Origin: JAJRRS01 sp965230275
GTDB lineage: Bacteria; Planctomycetota; Phycisphaerae; Phycisphaerales; Phycisphaeraceae
Reading direction: 5' to 3'
Assembly (NCBI GenBank): GCA_965230275.1
Contig: CBDDKO010000002.1
Location: 434,001-498,000, forward strand
Length of the DNA: 64,000 nt
Shown here: positions 1 through 9,100 of the stretch, piece by piece
Position numbering within the stretch: the first letter of the stretch is position 1
Layout of the letters: every line of letters begins with the position of its first letter
Notes under the pieces: model-generated
What the model was told of the DNA's origin: nothing
Database searches by the model: none
Seen by the model: only the letters and a program-made list of their open reading frames with translations
Program-made: the position numbers and the translations under genes

Positions 1-1
1 G

Positions 2-1528
2 CTGGACCGCCTGCGTTCCATCCCCCCGGCCAGCCCCGAGTACTCGGTCATCATGACCTACCTCGAGTTGATCGCCGACCTGCCCTGGCACAAGGCAAGC
101 GAGGACAACCTCGACCTCGACCGGGCACGCAAAATCCTCGACCGCGACCACTTCGATCTGGACAAGGTCAAACGCCGCCTGATCGAGTACCTGGCCGTGC
201 GCAAACTCAACCCCGAGGGCCGCGGCCCGATCCTCTGCCTGGTCGGCCCGCCCGGCGTGGGCAAGACCAGCCTCGGCCAGTCCATCGCCGACAGCCTCGG
301 CCGGGAGTTCTCACGCATCAGCCTCGGCGGAATCCGTGACGAAGCCGAGGTCCGCGGCCACCGGCGCACCTACATCGGCGCGATGCCGGGCCGGATCATC
401 CAGGAACTGCGCCGAGCTGGCACCAACAACCCCGTCATGATGCTCGACGAGGTCGATAAGCTCGGCTCCGACTTCCGAGGTGACCCCTCCAGCGCACTGC
501 TCGAAGTGCTTGACCCACGGCAGAACAACGCTTTTGTCGATCGCTACCTTGACGTCGCCTTCGACCTGTCGCAGGTGATCTTCATCGCCACCGCCAACTA
601 CATCGGCAACGTCCCGCCCGCCCTGCGCGACCGGATGGAAATCATCGACATCCCCGGGTACACCGACAACGACAAGCTCGCCATCGCCCGCAAGTACCTC
701 GTGCCGCGCCAGCTCAAGGAGAACGGGCTGACCCGTGCCAAATGCAAGTGGATGGCGTGTGGTATCAAGAAGGTGATCGAGAACTACACACGTGAGGCCG
801 GTGTACGCGAACTCGAAAGGCAGATCGGCTCGGTCTGCCGCGGCGTCGCAGCGCAGGTCGCCGGGGCGAACAACGGCCGGAAGCGCCGCAAACTCGCCAC
901 CGTCGATGATGCGTTCGTCCGTGAGATCCTCGGGGCCGAGAAGTACGTCCGTGACCTCGACACCCGCGTCTCGGCACCGGGCGTGGCGCTGGGCCTGGCG
1001 TACACGCCCTTCGGCGGGGAGGTCCTGTTCATCGAAGCGACAAGCTACCCCGGCAAGGGGCAGGTCACCCTCACTGGTCAGATCGGCGACGTGATGAAAG
1101 AATCCGCCAGCGCGGCGCTGTCGCTATTTAAGAGCCGGGCCGACGACCTGGGGTATGACCTGGAGCAGCTAGCCAAGCAGGACCTGCACATCCACGTCCC
1201 CGCCGGCGCGGTCCCCAAGGACGGCCCTAGCGCCGGCACAGCGATGTTCACTGCCATCACATCGTTGCTGCTGGATCGGCCCGTCACCAAGCACCTGGCC
1301 ATGACCGGCGAGATCACCCTGCGCGGCAAGGTCCTGCCCATCGGCGGCGTCAAAGAAAAAACACTCGCAGCCGCACGAGCCGGCGTCAAGACGATCCTCC
1401 TGCCCGAGCAGAACCGCCCCGACCTCGAAGATGTCGATGCTCAGGTCAGGAAGAAGTGCACCTTCCACTTCGTCGAGAACGTCGACCAGGTCCTGGCTCA
1501 CGCCCTGCGGAAGACAAGAAAGAAGTAA
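2..1528 (+). CDS. lon: ATP-dependent protease Lon, 3' part (5' end outside window)
   Basis: This is the C-terminal part of Lon, the cytosolic ATP-dependent serine protease that degrades damaged and regulatory proteins. The frame is open to the window edge; the first residues, ending SPEYSVIMTYLE, match the segment just before the AAA+ domain, so the ATG at 53 is internal. The AAA+ module shows Walker A GPPGVGKTS (about nt 245-275) and Walker B VMMLDEVDK. The protease domain has the Ser-Lys dyad: the serine in KDGPSAGTAM near nt 1229 and the lysine in GGVKEKTLAA near nt 1352. The N-terminal substrate-binding domain lies outside the window. The TAA stop forms the first bases of a long inverted repeat (1529-1706). 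The call is secure from the motifs. Confidence 0.97.
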   Translation: MDRLRSIPPASPEYSVIMTYLELIADLPWHKASEDNLDLDRARKILDRDHFDLDKVKRRLIEYLAVRKLNPEGRGPILCLVGPPGVGKTSLGQSIADSLGREFSRISLGGIRDEAEVRGHRRTYIGAMPGRIIQELRRAGTNNPVMMLDEVDKLGSDFRGDPSSALLEVLDPRQNNAFVDRYLDVAFDLSQVIFIATANYIGNVPPALRDRMEIIDIPGYTDNDKLAIARKYLVPRQLKENGLTRAKCKWMACGIKKVIENYTREAGVRELERQIGSVCRGVAAQVAGANNGRKRRKLATVDDAFVREILGAEKYVRDLDTRVSAPGVALGLAYTPFGGEVLFIEATSYPGKGQVTLTGQIGDVMKESASAALSLFKSRADDLGYDLEQLAKQDLHIHVPAGAVPKDGPSAGTAMFTAITSLLLDRPVTKHLAMTGEITLRGKVLPIGGVKEKTLAAARAGVKTILLPEQNRPDLEDVDAQVRKKCTFHFVENVDQVLAHALRKTRKK

Positions 1529-1706
1529 CCACAGAGAGCACAGAGAGCACGGAGGCACAGAGAAATGCGGAGTTTAGACAGGATGACAGGATATTAAGGA
1601 TAAGCATTATGCATCAGACACCCATGACTTATCCAGTCAATCCTGTCATCCTGTCTAAGTATGCTCTTCTTCTCCGTGCCTCCGTGCTCTCTGTGTACTC
1701 TGTGGT
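1529..1706. repeat. Long nested inverted repeat between lon and the adenosyltransferase gene
   Basis: The outer arms are about 1529-1563 (accacagagagcacagagag and on) and 1672-1706 (its near-perfect reverse complement, ending actctgtggt). A perfect 18-bp inner pair lies at 1574-1591 (ttagacaggatgacagga) and 1641-1658, with a short pair ggataag/cttatcc inside it. The unit could fold into one long cruciform or RNA hairpin and could end transcription of lon. It looks like a non-coding dispersed element, not a protein-coding mobile element. Its core ggatgacaggat (1581-1592) recurs at 12972-12983. Confidence 0.8.
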
Positions 1707-1727
1707 AAATACAGATGGATTAATTCC

Positions 1728-2276
1728 ATGAAGCTCTACACCAAACGCGGCGACGACGGGGCGACGGACCTTTACAAAGGCGGCCGTACACCCAAGACCG
1801 ATCCGCGCATCATCGCCATCGGTGATGTCGATGAGACCAACGCCGCCATCGGCCTGGCGTTGTCGGCATGCGATGGGGGGGTGATCAAGGAGATGCTGAC
1901 CGAACTGCAGTCCCGCCTGTTCGATTTGGGCGCAGACCTGGCGACCCCCGCCCCCGGAAGTGATGCCCCGCAAGATTCCCCGCGCATCACGCAAGACCAC
2001 ATCACCGCGATCGAGAAACACATCGATTCGGTCTGCGAAAACCTGCCCGAGATGAAGCACTTCATCCTCCCCGGCGGCAGCGAACCTTCGGCACGCCTAC
2101 ACTATGCCCGCACCGTCTGCCGACGAGCCGAGCGCGCTTGCGTCGCGCTGTTAGCAGTAGAACCCGACGCGACTCACGCCGTCATCTACCTGAATCGCCT
2201 CAGCGATTTGCTCTTCGCCCTGGCCAGGCTCGCCAACCAAGAAGCCGGCGTCGAGGATGTGCCGTGGATCAGTTAG
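1728..2276 (+). CDS. Cob(I)alamin adenosyltransferase, PduO type
   Basis: This 182-residue protein transfers the adenosyl group of ATP to cob(I)alamin, giving adenosylcobalamin, the cofactor of radical mutases and class II ribonucleotide reductase. It starts MKLYTKRGDDGATDL, the conserved N-terminal ATP-binding motif of the PduO family. It continues with GDVDETNAAIG and, toward the C-terminus, the helical motif LPGGSEPSARLHYARTVCRRAER, which holds the family's conserved Arg residues. Length is normal for the family. The ATG lies 21 bp after the inverted repeat, so transcription may start in or just after it. A short GC-rich insertion near nt 1949-1963 (PAPGSDAPQD) contains the motif cgcccccggaagtga, which also occurs elsewhere in the window. 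Confidence 0.93.
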   Translation: MKLYTKRGDDGATDLYKGGRTPKTDPRIIAIGDVDETNAAIGLALSACDGGVIKEMLTELQSRLFDLGADLATPAPGSDAPQDSPRITQDHITAIEKHIDSVCENLPEMKHFILPGGSEPSARLHYARTVCRRAERACVALLAVEPDATHAVIYLNRLSDLLFALARLANQEAGVEDVPWIS

Positions 2277-2296
2277 GGGAAAGCACGAAGCGTTTG

Positions 2297-3328
2297 CTAT
2301 GTGCTTGCCACGCGTCTTTTATTCAACAAGCCCACAACAGACAGCAGAATCATTGATCCGATCCCCGGTTCCGGAGTGGATAGATCGGTGGCTGGCGGTG
2401 TCCCCGTGTTCCAGTGGCCGAGCACCATGTCCAGATCGTCCAGCCCGACGAACCCGTCGCCGTTGGCATCGCCCGAAAGAATATTGCCGGCACCGACCGA
2501 CTGGTTCCAGTGGTTGACGATCGCATCCAGATCAGCCAAGCCGACGAAGCCGTCACCATCGAGGTCGCCCGGCAGATTGACCACGACCGGCATGAGCATG
2601 TACCCCTCGCCGGCGACCCCAGGCGGCGGGTCGTTGCCATCGAAGGCGTGCAAGACGATGCCCGGCAGATCGAATGGCCCGGCTGGGACCGTCCCGAAGT
2701 AGGCGTTGAGCGTGTACACCGACGCCTGCGACCGCATCCAAACCTTCACACTGTTACCGAGGTTGTCCTCGGCGGTGTAGTAGGTGTGGTATTGGAAGGG
2801 CTCGCCGACGCCGCTGGTGAACGTGATGTCCTCAAGCACAACGTAACGGCTCTCAAGGCCCTCGGCGGTGGGGCTGAAGTCCGCGAAGTCGGTTGCAGAA
2901 ACTGGGACGGGATTTAGGGTGTTATCAATGCTTGGAGTGGCGACTTCGGATGCCGGCCTTACCGGATCGGTAAGTTCAAATAGCCCGAGGTAGTGGTTGA
3001 CTGTTACCGTCATGTTAACCACATCACCAGTACCGAGTGTGCCTAATAATCCGTTGATGTCATATGTGCTACCCGTTGGTAAAAAGATGGCCGCCGCCCG
3101 GGTGTCGTCACGAACATGGAACATTTGCGATGCGTGTGTTGATTGATCCAGAATCATGTTAGTACGGTTGACGATAACTGCTTCTTCGATCGTAACAACC
3201 GTGCCGCTGGGCAACTCCGCCGCCTCGGCGAGTGTCATGGCAGATGCCGTGGCATGGCCAAGGGACAGGGCGACGGCCATCAAGGTGCAGGTGATGAGTG
3301 CTCTAAAGCGTTGTTTCCCGGAGGTCAT
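2297..3328 (-). CDS. Secreted dockerin/PEP-CTERM-like protein
   Basis: This 343-residue protein is predicted to be exported. A signal peptide covers residues 1-30 (hydrophobic ALITCTLMAVALSLGHATASA). Residues about 30-250 form a beta-rich domain (TVVTIEEAVIV..., FHVRDDTRAAAIFL) that could be an OB-fold-like module; I do not recognise a catalytic motif. Then come two EF-hand-like dockerin repeats, GDLDGDGFVGLADLDAIVNHWN and GDANGDGFVGLDDLDMVLGHWN (split by about 12 residues). The tail STPEPGIGSMILL...NKRR is a PEP-CTERM-like sorting signal: Pro-Glu-Pro motif, hydrophobic helix, basic end. Its stop lies 20 bp from the convergent adenosyltransferase gene. Function is unknown beyond secretion and calcium-binding-type repeats. 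Confidence 0.85.
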   Translation of the reverse strand: MTSGKQRFRALITCTLMAVALSLGHATASAMTLAEAAELPSGTVVTIEEAVIVNRTNMILDQSTHASQMFHVRDDTRAAAIFLPTGSTYDINGLLGTLGTGDVVNMTVTVNHYLGLFELTDPVRPASEVATPSIDNTLNPVPVSATDFADFSPTAEGLESRYVVLEDITFTSGVGEPFQYHTYYTAEDNLGNSVKVWMRSQASVYTLNAYFGTVPAGPFDLPGIVLHAFDGNDPPPGVAGEGYMLMPVVVNLPGDLDGDGFVGLADLDAIVNHWNQSVGAGNILSGDANGDGFVGLDDLDMVLGHWNTGTPPATDLSTPEPGIGSMILLSVVGLLNKRRVAST

Positions 3329-3416
3329 GGCAAGCTGCTTTAAGAAGAGTGTCTAAGTCGCATAAGGCGTTGCTCAAATTGCATTGTAGTGCGGGCATCC
3401 GCCAATTCAAGATTAA

Positions 3417-4640
3417 TCAGTCGATTGTCTTATCAAGGTCCAGATACACCCCATCCTTCACGACTTCCCCATCTTCCGGCTGCTTGCGCAGTTCGCGGAT
3501 GAGTACGCCCATCGGGCCGTGGACGGGGGCCTGGAAGGTCATGGGTTCGCGGGTTTCGGGGTGGTGCATCCTGAGCAGCGCCGCGTGCAGGGCGGGGGTG
3601 GCCAGGAGCATGTCGTCTCGTGCCTCGGCCTCGGCTTCCATGCGTTGGCCTTCTTCTTTGTTGCGCGCAAAAGTCAGGTGCGGGCGCGCTGCTGCCGGGC
3701 GGGGTGGAGTTTCTAATTCCGGGAATCCCACGGGCTCGCCGCCGTAGATGATGTCGCCGACCAGCGGGTGGCCGATGTACTGCATGTGTACGCGGATCTG
3801 GTGGGTGCGCCCGGTCTTGAGTTCAAGCTCGACCAAGGAATAGCCTTTGTAGCGCTCGCGGACCCGGTAGATCGTCACCGAGTCGCGGCTGGTCGAGTCG
3901 TGGCGCACGGCCATGGCTTCACGGATCGTCGGGTGCTTGCCGATCGGCTCGTTGATCACGCCACCGGGCGGGTCGGGGCAGCCGTGGACCACGGCAAGAT
4001 AGACTTTCAGGTTGGTGCGGTCCTCGAACTGCTTGGCGAGCTTCCAGTGCTGCTCGTCCTGCTTGGCGACGATGATGACGCCGGTCGTGTTCTTATCGAG
4101 CCGATGGATCACGCCGGGGCGGGCATCGCTCTTGCCGACGGCGCTCAGTGAGCCGTCTGCATCATTGCTGGTGTTCTGGAAGTGATACGCCAGTGCGTTG
4201 AGCAGTGTGCCGGAGAGGTGGCTTCGCGCCGGGTGAACGATCAGACCCGCCTGCTTGTTCACCACGATAAAGCCCGGCTCTTCGTGCAGTATCTCCAGAG
4301 GGATCGGCTCGGGCGAGAGGTCCACCGCCGGGCGCGGGGGGATCAGGACATCGACCACATCACCCTTGCGGAGCTTGCTGCTGGCTTTGGGCTGCTTATC
4401 GTTGACGCTGACCCCGCCGAGCGAAATCAGGCGCTGGATCTGGTGCCTGCTGAATCCCTTGATCCGGTTCTGGAGGAACTTGTCCAGCCGATGGTTGGAG
4501 TCTTTACTCAGCGTATAGCTGACGCTCTGAACGCCTTCGTCCTGCAGTTCTTCGGGGAGTTGAGATTGGCCGGAATCGTCCGCGTGATCGTTATCAACGG
4601 TGGGGTCGATCGGGTCGGCGTCGTCGGGATGGGCAGACAT
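3417..4640 (-). CDS. RluD-family 23S rRNA pseudouridine synthase
   Basis: This 407-residue enzyme isomerises uridine to pseudouridine in large-subunit rRNA (family assignment; the exact site is unknown). Residues about 45-110 form an S4 RNA-binding domain (HRLDKFLQNRIKG...QRLISLGGVSVN). The catalytic domain follows, with the signature PGVIHRLDKNTTGVIIVAK, whose Asp in HRLD is the nucleophile. Later motifs KTGRTHQIRVHMQ and HPLVGD are typical of RluA/RluD enzymes. An acidic 40-residue N-terminal extension and a roughly 60-residue C-terminal extension are longer than in E. coli RluD. The start codon overlaps the stop of the upstream TPR gene (ATGA at 4640), so the two are probably co-transcribed. 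Confidence 0.92.
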   Translation of the reverse strand: MSAHPDDADPIDPTVDNDHADDSGQSQLPEELQDEGVQSVSYTLSKDSNHRLDKFLQNRIKGFSRHQIQRLISLGGVSVNDKQPKASSKLRKGDVVDVLIPPRPAVDLSPEPIPLEILHEEPGFIVVNKQAGLIVHPARSHLSGTLLNALAYHFQNTSNDADGSLSAVGKSDARPGVIHRLDKNTTGVIIVAKQDEQHWKLAKQFEDRTNLKVYLAVVHGCPDPPGGVINEPIGKHPTIREAMAVRHDSTSRDSVTIYRVRERYKGYSLVELELKTGRTHQIRVHMQYIGHPLVGDIIYGGEPVGFPELETPPRPAAARPHLTFARNKEEGQRMEAEAEARDDMLLATPALHAALLRMHHPETREPMTFQAPVHGPMGVLIRELRKQPEDGEVVKDGVYLDLDKTID

Positions 4641-5419
4641 CAGCCCGGGTCGGCCGGTGACGTGGCGTCATCCACGACGGGCGTCTCGATGGGGTCGCCC
4701 TCGGTCGGGGCTTCGATGGGCAGGGCATCGATGACTGGCACATCGTCGGCTTCGTCCGGTTGGGCATCACCCGACAGGAAGTCTTCGGGGAGTATGAACT
4801 CGACTTCTTCCCCGAGGATGATCGGCCGGGCCAGGTCCTCGAGCAGGGCGATGCGTGTATCAGCCAGCGCGATGATCGTGCTGAGCCGACCCGATTCGGC
4901 GATCTGCTTGGCCTGCGTCCAGTACTCCCGGGCGCTTTCGAAGTTACCGCGGGTCTCGGCCACGTTCGCCAGACCCGCCGCCGCGTTGGCGCGGTACGCC
5001 GCGTCGGACTGCGAGTCCAAGACCTGTTTGTACATCTTCTCCGCGCTGCTTAGCGAGTCTTCCGGCGACATGACGTCCTGTTCGGAGTCATCAGCCTTGC
5101 TCAGCTGCTCAATTGCCTGTTTATGGAAGCCTTCGGCCCCGCGCAGCAGCGCCAGGTTCGTCAGCCCGACATCGCCGGGGTTCTCCGTGGCACGCTCTCG
5201 GTAGCTCGGTGGCGATTCGGTAGAAGCAAGGTCGGCCCAGGCGTTTTCCTGATTCGTAGCCTTGTAGGACTTGTAATAACGCAGCCCGAACCAGCCCGCG
5301 ACCAGGAACAGGATCACCGCGGAGATCACGTTGCCGTGCTTGTTCCAGAACGTGCCGAAGTTCTCTAGAAACTCGGCCAGATCGTTGTCTTTTAATTCGT
5401 GACGTTCTTTGGCGTCCAT
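4640..5419 (-). CDS. TPR-containing single-pass membrane protein (YfgM-like)
   Basis: This 259-residue protein has a cytosolic N-terminus with a charged start (MDAKERHELKDNDLAEFLE), one transmembrane helix at about 29-46 (NVISAVILFLVAGWFGLRYY) and a helical region of TPR-like repeats (residues about 60-200: KMYKQVLDSQSDAAYRANAAAG, LANVAETRGNFESAREYWTQ). This layout matches the YfgM/ancillary SecYEG group that works with PpiD at the translocon, but sequence alone does not prove that role. The last 60 residues are acidic and Pro-rich and probably disordered. It lies upstream of the pseudouridine synthase with overlapping stop and start. Confidence 0.7.
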   Translation of the reverse strand: MDAKERHELKDNDLAEFLENFGTFWNKHGNVISAVILFLVAGWFGLRYYKSYKATNQENAWADLASTESPPSYRERATENPGDVGLTNLALLRGAEGFHKQAIEQLSKADDSEQDVMSPEDSLSSAEKMYKQVLDSQSDAAYRANAAAGLANVAETRGNFESAREYWTQAKQIAESGRLSTIIALADTRIALLEDLARPIILGEEVEFILPEDFLSGDAQPDEADDVPVIDALPIEAPTEGDPIETPVVDDATSPADPG

Positions 5420-5472
5420 GTATCGTGGGGTCCGTCGGTGACTGTTAGGTAAATAGGAAACGGGGGGAGGTC

Positions 5473-5952
5473 TTATCGTGGGGTGATGTAGACCTCGATG
5501 GTGGCGATGCCGTGGCGATCGCTGAAACGCAGGCCCAGCGATTCGGCGCCTTTGTCGTAGTACATGCTGGTCGAGCCGTCCTCGTGGGCCTGCTTATCGA
5601 CGCGGTTCCAGCCGAAGAGAGGCAGCTGCTGGTTGTAAAACAGCACCGTCTCGGCGGCACGGCCCCGGCCCTGGTAGATGTGGGTCACGGTCCGCGCAAC
5701 GCCGTCAAACGCGCTGCTGCACTGGCTGCGCACGGGCTTGAATCCGATCGGCTTGGGGACGTCGGGAATAGGCGACTGCTCGTCCGCGACCAGCCCCGGC
5801 CCGACCCGCTTCTCCAGGTAGTCCCCGTCATCATTCCACGCCACCACCGGCACCTGGAACGGCACACGCCGGACAGGATTGCTGTCACAGCCGGTCATCC
5901 CCACGGCGGCAAGCACGATCAGGCAGCTTAAGGCTTTAGTTGTCATATCCAT
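5473..5952 (-). CDS. Small lipoprotein of unknown function
   Basis: This 159-residue predicted lipoprotein has the signal peptide SCLIVLAAVGMTGC with a lipobox ending at Cys22. The mature part has no family I recognise with confidence. It contains a beta-alpha region (RGRAAETVLFYNQQLPLFGW) and ends with RFSDRHGIATIEVYITPR. The pattern of a short peptide that works on a paired output resembles small lipoproteins common in planctomycetes, but no function should be assigned. It is the first gene of a minus-strand group with the TPR protein and the pseudouridine synthase (53-bp gap to the next gene). A strong hairpin lies 39-68 bp upstream of its start. Confidence 0.75.
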   Translation of the reverse strand: MDMTTKALSCLIVLAAVGMTGCDSNPVRRVPFQVPVVAWNDDGDYLEKRVGPGLVADEQSPIPDVPKPIGFKPVRSQCSSAFDGVARTVTHIYQGRGRAAETVLFYNQQLPLFGWNRVDKQAHEDGSTSMYYDKGAESLGLRFSDRHGIATIEVYITPR

Positions 5953-5990
5953 AGGGCCTTTCGTTTGCTCAAGCAGGCAAGAGTGTATGA

Positions 5991-6020
5991 CCCCGCCGGG
6001 TTACGGGCAAACCGGCGGGG
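5991..6020. other. GC-rich hairpin in divergent intergenic region
   Basis: The sequence ccccgccgg...ccggcgggg forms a 9-bp perfect stem with a 12-base loop. It lies between two divergent genes (lipoprotein at 5952 and ABC-secretin gene at 6128), so it is not placed as an ordinary terminator. It could be a leader structure of the minus-strand operon or an operator. Confidence 0.5.
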
Positions 6021-6109
6021 GCCTTGACGGACAGTATGTAATGAACGATCCGCTCCATGCCCGTCATAGATAAGCAATGCCCGGGCAGGTGTTTGTGCAG
6101 GCCCGATCC

Positions 6110-6118
6110 TGATAAGAT
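6110..6118 (+). promoter_or_regulatory. Extended -10 promoter element of the ABC-secretin gene
   Basis: tgataagat matches an extended -10 (TG-N-TAAGAT). Transcription would start around 6124-6125, only about four bases before the ATG at 6128. The mRNA would then be nearly leaderless, and no Shine-Dalgarno is visible between the two. The -35 match (tttgtg at 6092) is weak and poorly spaced. Confidence 0.4.
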
Positions 6119-6127
6119 GGTGGTCCC

Positions 6128-9100
6128 ATGGCACCACCGCCCGCCGAAACTGGGCGACAAGATGTTGAGCCCAGGCCCTCACTGCCTCGGCTCGGATTGT
6201 TGCTCAGGCCCTACAAGGCCAGGCTCGTGCTGGCGGTGCTGATGCTCATCGCCCTGACGGCGGTCAACATCATCATCCCGCAACTCATCGCCATCGTCTT
6301 CGACGAGGTCTTCCCGACCGGGCACTGGATGCTCCTGTTCACCGTCCTCGGGTCGATGCTCGGGCTCTACGTCCTGCGGAACCTGATGTACTTCGGCGGG
6401 AAGATCCTGTCCGTCTCGGTGGGTGAGGACCTGTGCTTTGCGCTGCGTAAGCGGCTGTTCGAGCGGCTGCAGAACATGAGCCTGCGCTACTACCAGCACC
6501 ACAAGCCCGGGCAGTTGTCCAGCCGGGTGATGAACGACAGCTTCGTTATTCAGCAGTTCATCATGGACGAGTTCCCGGCGCTGATCCAGGCGGTGCTGCT
6601 GTTTCTGGGGATCGTGGCTGTGACCTACGTGATGAACTGGCAGTTGGCGCTGGCGTCCACGATCGTATTGCCGCTGCACATGGCGGCGTACTACTACATG
6701 CGGCGCCCCATCAAACGCGCCAGCGGCGACGCCCAGCACTACCTCGCCGACGCGACCGGCAACCTGATCGAGAAGTTCCTGGGGATCGAGGTCGTCAAGG
6801 GCTTCGCCGGTGAGGAGCGTGAGAATGCCAGCTTCCAGCGGGCCATCGACCTGTCGCGCCGCAGCCAGAAGCGCGGCTACCGATACCACGTCTTGCAAAA
6901 AGTCCTGGCCGACCTGCTGGTGGGCCTGGGGATCGTGCTGCTGATCGGGTTCGGGTCGTACCAGGTCTTCGGGCTGCCCGCCGGCCGCGCCCTGGCGCCC
7001 GGCGAGTTCATCGCCTTCTTCTGGTACATCCGCATGCTCTACCCGACCGTTATCGAGATGATGGGCGGCTCGGCCAAGCTCGCCCGCACCAGCGCCAGCA
7101 TCGATCGCGTGTATGAAGTGCTGGACCTGACCCCCGATGAACACATCGATCAGCCCGACGCCCCGATCATGATCACCGGCGCGCTGACCTTTGACAACGT
7201 CAGCTTCCGGTTCGGCGACGGCCCCGAGGTCCTGCACGATGTCAGCTTCACGGTCAAGCCGGGCGAGGTCTGCGCGGTCGTCGGGCCTTCCGGCGCAGGC
7301 AAGAGCACACTCATGAGCCTGGTTCCACGCATGAACCAGCCCGCCAAGGGCAGACTCCTGGTCGACAATCTGGACATCACCAACCTCCCACTGCACCAGG
7401 TCCGCAACGTGGTCGGCACCGCCTACCAGGAAGCGTTCCTCTTCTCCAGCACCATCCTCGAGAACCTCCGTTACGCGCACCCCGAGGCTACACGCGAGCA
7501 GATCGTCGAGGTCATGCAGCGCATCGGCATGCACGACTTTGTCAACGAGCTGCCAAGCGGGTATGACACACGCGTCGGCGACGAGGGCCTAAGCCTGTCG
7601 CGCGGTCAGAAGCAGATCATCACGCTCGCCCGCGCCATCCTCAAGGACCCCAAGATCCTGATACTCGACGAGGCGACCGCTTCGATCGATGTCGCGCACG
7701 AAGCGACGATCATCCCGGTCATCCTCGAGTTCATGAAGGGTAAGACCACGCTCATGGTGACCCACCGCCCGGACCTGTTGAAACACGTGGACCAGGTCAT
7801 CCACCTCGATCACGGCCGCATCGTTTACAACGGCCCGCCGGGCGGTTTCGACGCCGAAGCATTTTCACAAGGCAAGGGATACGACATGTCGGACAACAAA
7901 GCCAACGAATCCGCCCTGAATACGCAGAACCGTCTACCCGGTGGGGGGGCTTTGAACCTGCTGGCCGCTGCGCTATGGGCGGGCCTGTCCGTCTTCGCTA
8001 CCGCTATCCCGACCTACGCCGATGAAGGTGACGCCAAAGCCGCCGAGCCCGTCGGTCAGGTCGAAGCCGCACCCCCCGAACAGGCTCAACCCGTCAAGCA
8101 GCCGAAGAATGCCACGAAGACCCCCGCCGGACAATTAATCGCCCAGCCCGGGATGAACCGGCCGGAGTTGGTAGAGCTTGTCGATGTCGTTGCCGCACGC
8201 ATCCAGGCCGAGCAGGGCTACCGCCTGGCCGACCAGGACAAAGCAGCGAAACTCGGTGACCCACCGCCCGGCCTGGATCACGTTGTCACCCTCGCAAGGC
8301 AAGACGATCAGCAGACCCGCTTGATCCAGATCGGCTGCCAGTCGTTTGTCAGCCAGCCCGGTCAGGTCTGGCTCATCGGCCGCACCCTCGTCGCTGATCA
8401 GCAAACCAACAACGATGACCTCGCCAAAGTCCCGCCGATGCTCAAAGCAGCCGGTGCCGCACAGGCTGAGCTTGCCAAGCAGATCGGCGCGAGCGACCTG
8501 AAGACGGCCCGCGTCGAACTGAGCTATATCGAAGCCGACCGCTGTTTGGCCGTACTCAAGAGCCTGGGTATCCAGACGATCGAGTACCAGAAGAAGGGCG
8601 ACGGGGTCGGGCGGGCGCAAGTCATCGAGCCGACCAGCAAGGTCGATCCCGCCAAACTGCCCGCGGTAATGCTTATGCCCGGACCCGATGGCGTGGGGCT
8701 GGTCGGGCAAGCGACCAAGGTGGATGCAAATAGCCTCAGTGTCGCCACGGACATGCCCAATATGACCAGCGCATCGCCGATGATGAACCTGCTCATCTTC
8801 TACCACCCGCACAAGCCCGAACAGTACGCCCAGGTGCTGGACATGATCCGTCGCTCGATTGACCTGCCGGCCGGGCAGATCGTGATCGAGGCGATGGTCC
8901 TTGAGATTTCCGAGACCGGTTTGAGTCAGTTGGGTGTGGAGTGGGAACTGGAAAGCCCGTTCCTCAGCACCTCGACACTCGACGGGCTCGACAGCGTCTC
9001 GCTCGGCCGGTTCCCCTCAATCACCGGCGGGCCCACGCTTGACGTCTCCATCTCCGACATCAACAACCACTGGCGGGCGCAGATCAAGGCGCTGGTCACG

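Noticed and set aside
1529..1706. Insertion sequence between lon and the adenosyltransferase gene
   Set aside because: No transposase frame, no target duplication; the unit is only an inverted repeat of about 180 bp.
2414..2917. Plus-strand open frame over the first dockerin gene
   Set aside because: The minus strand encodes a clear signal peptide, dockerin motifs and PEP-CTERM tail; the plus frame is a composition shadow.
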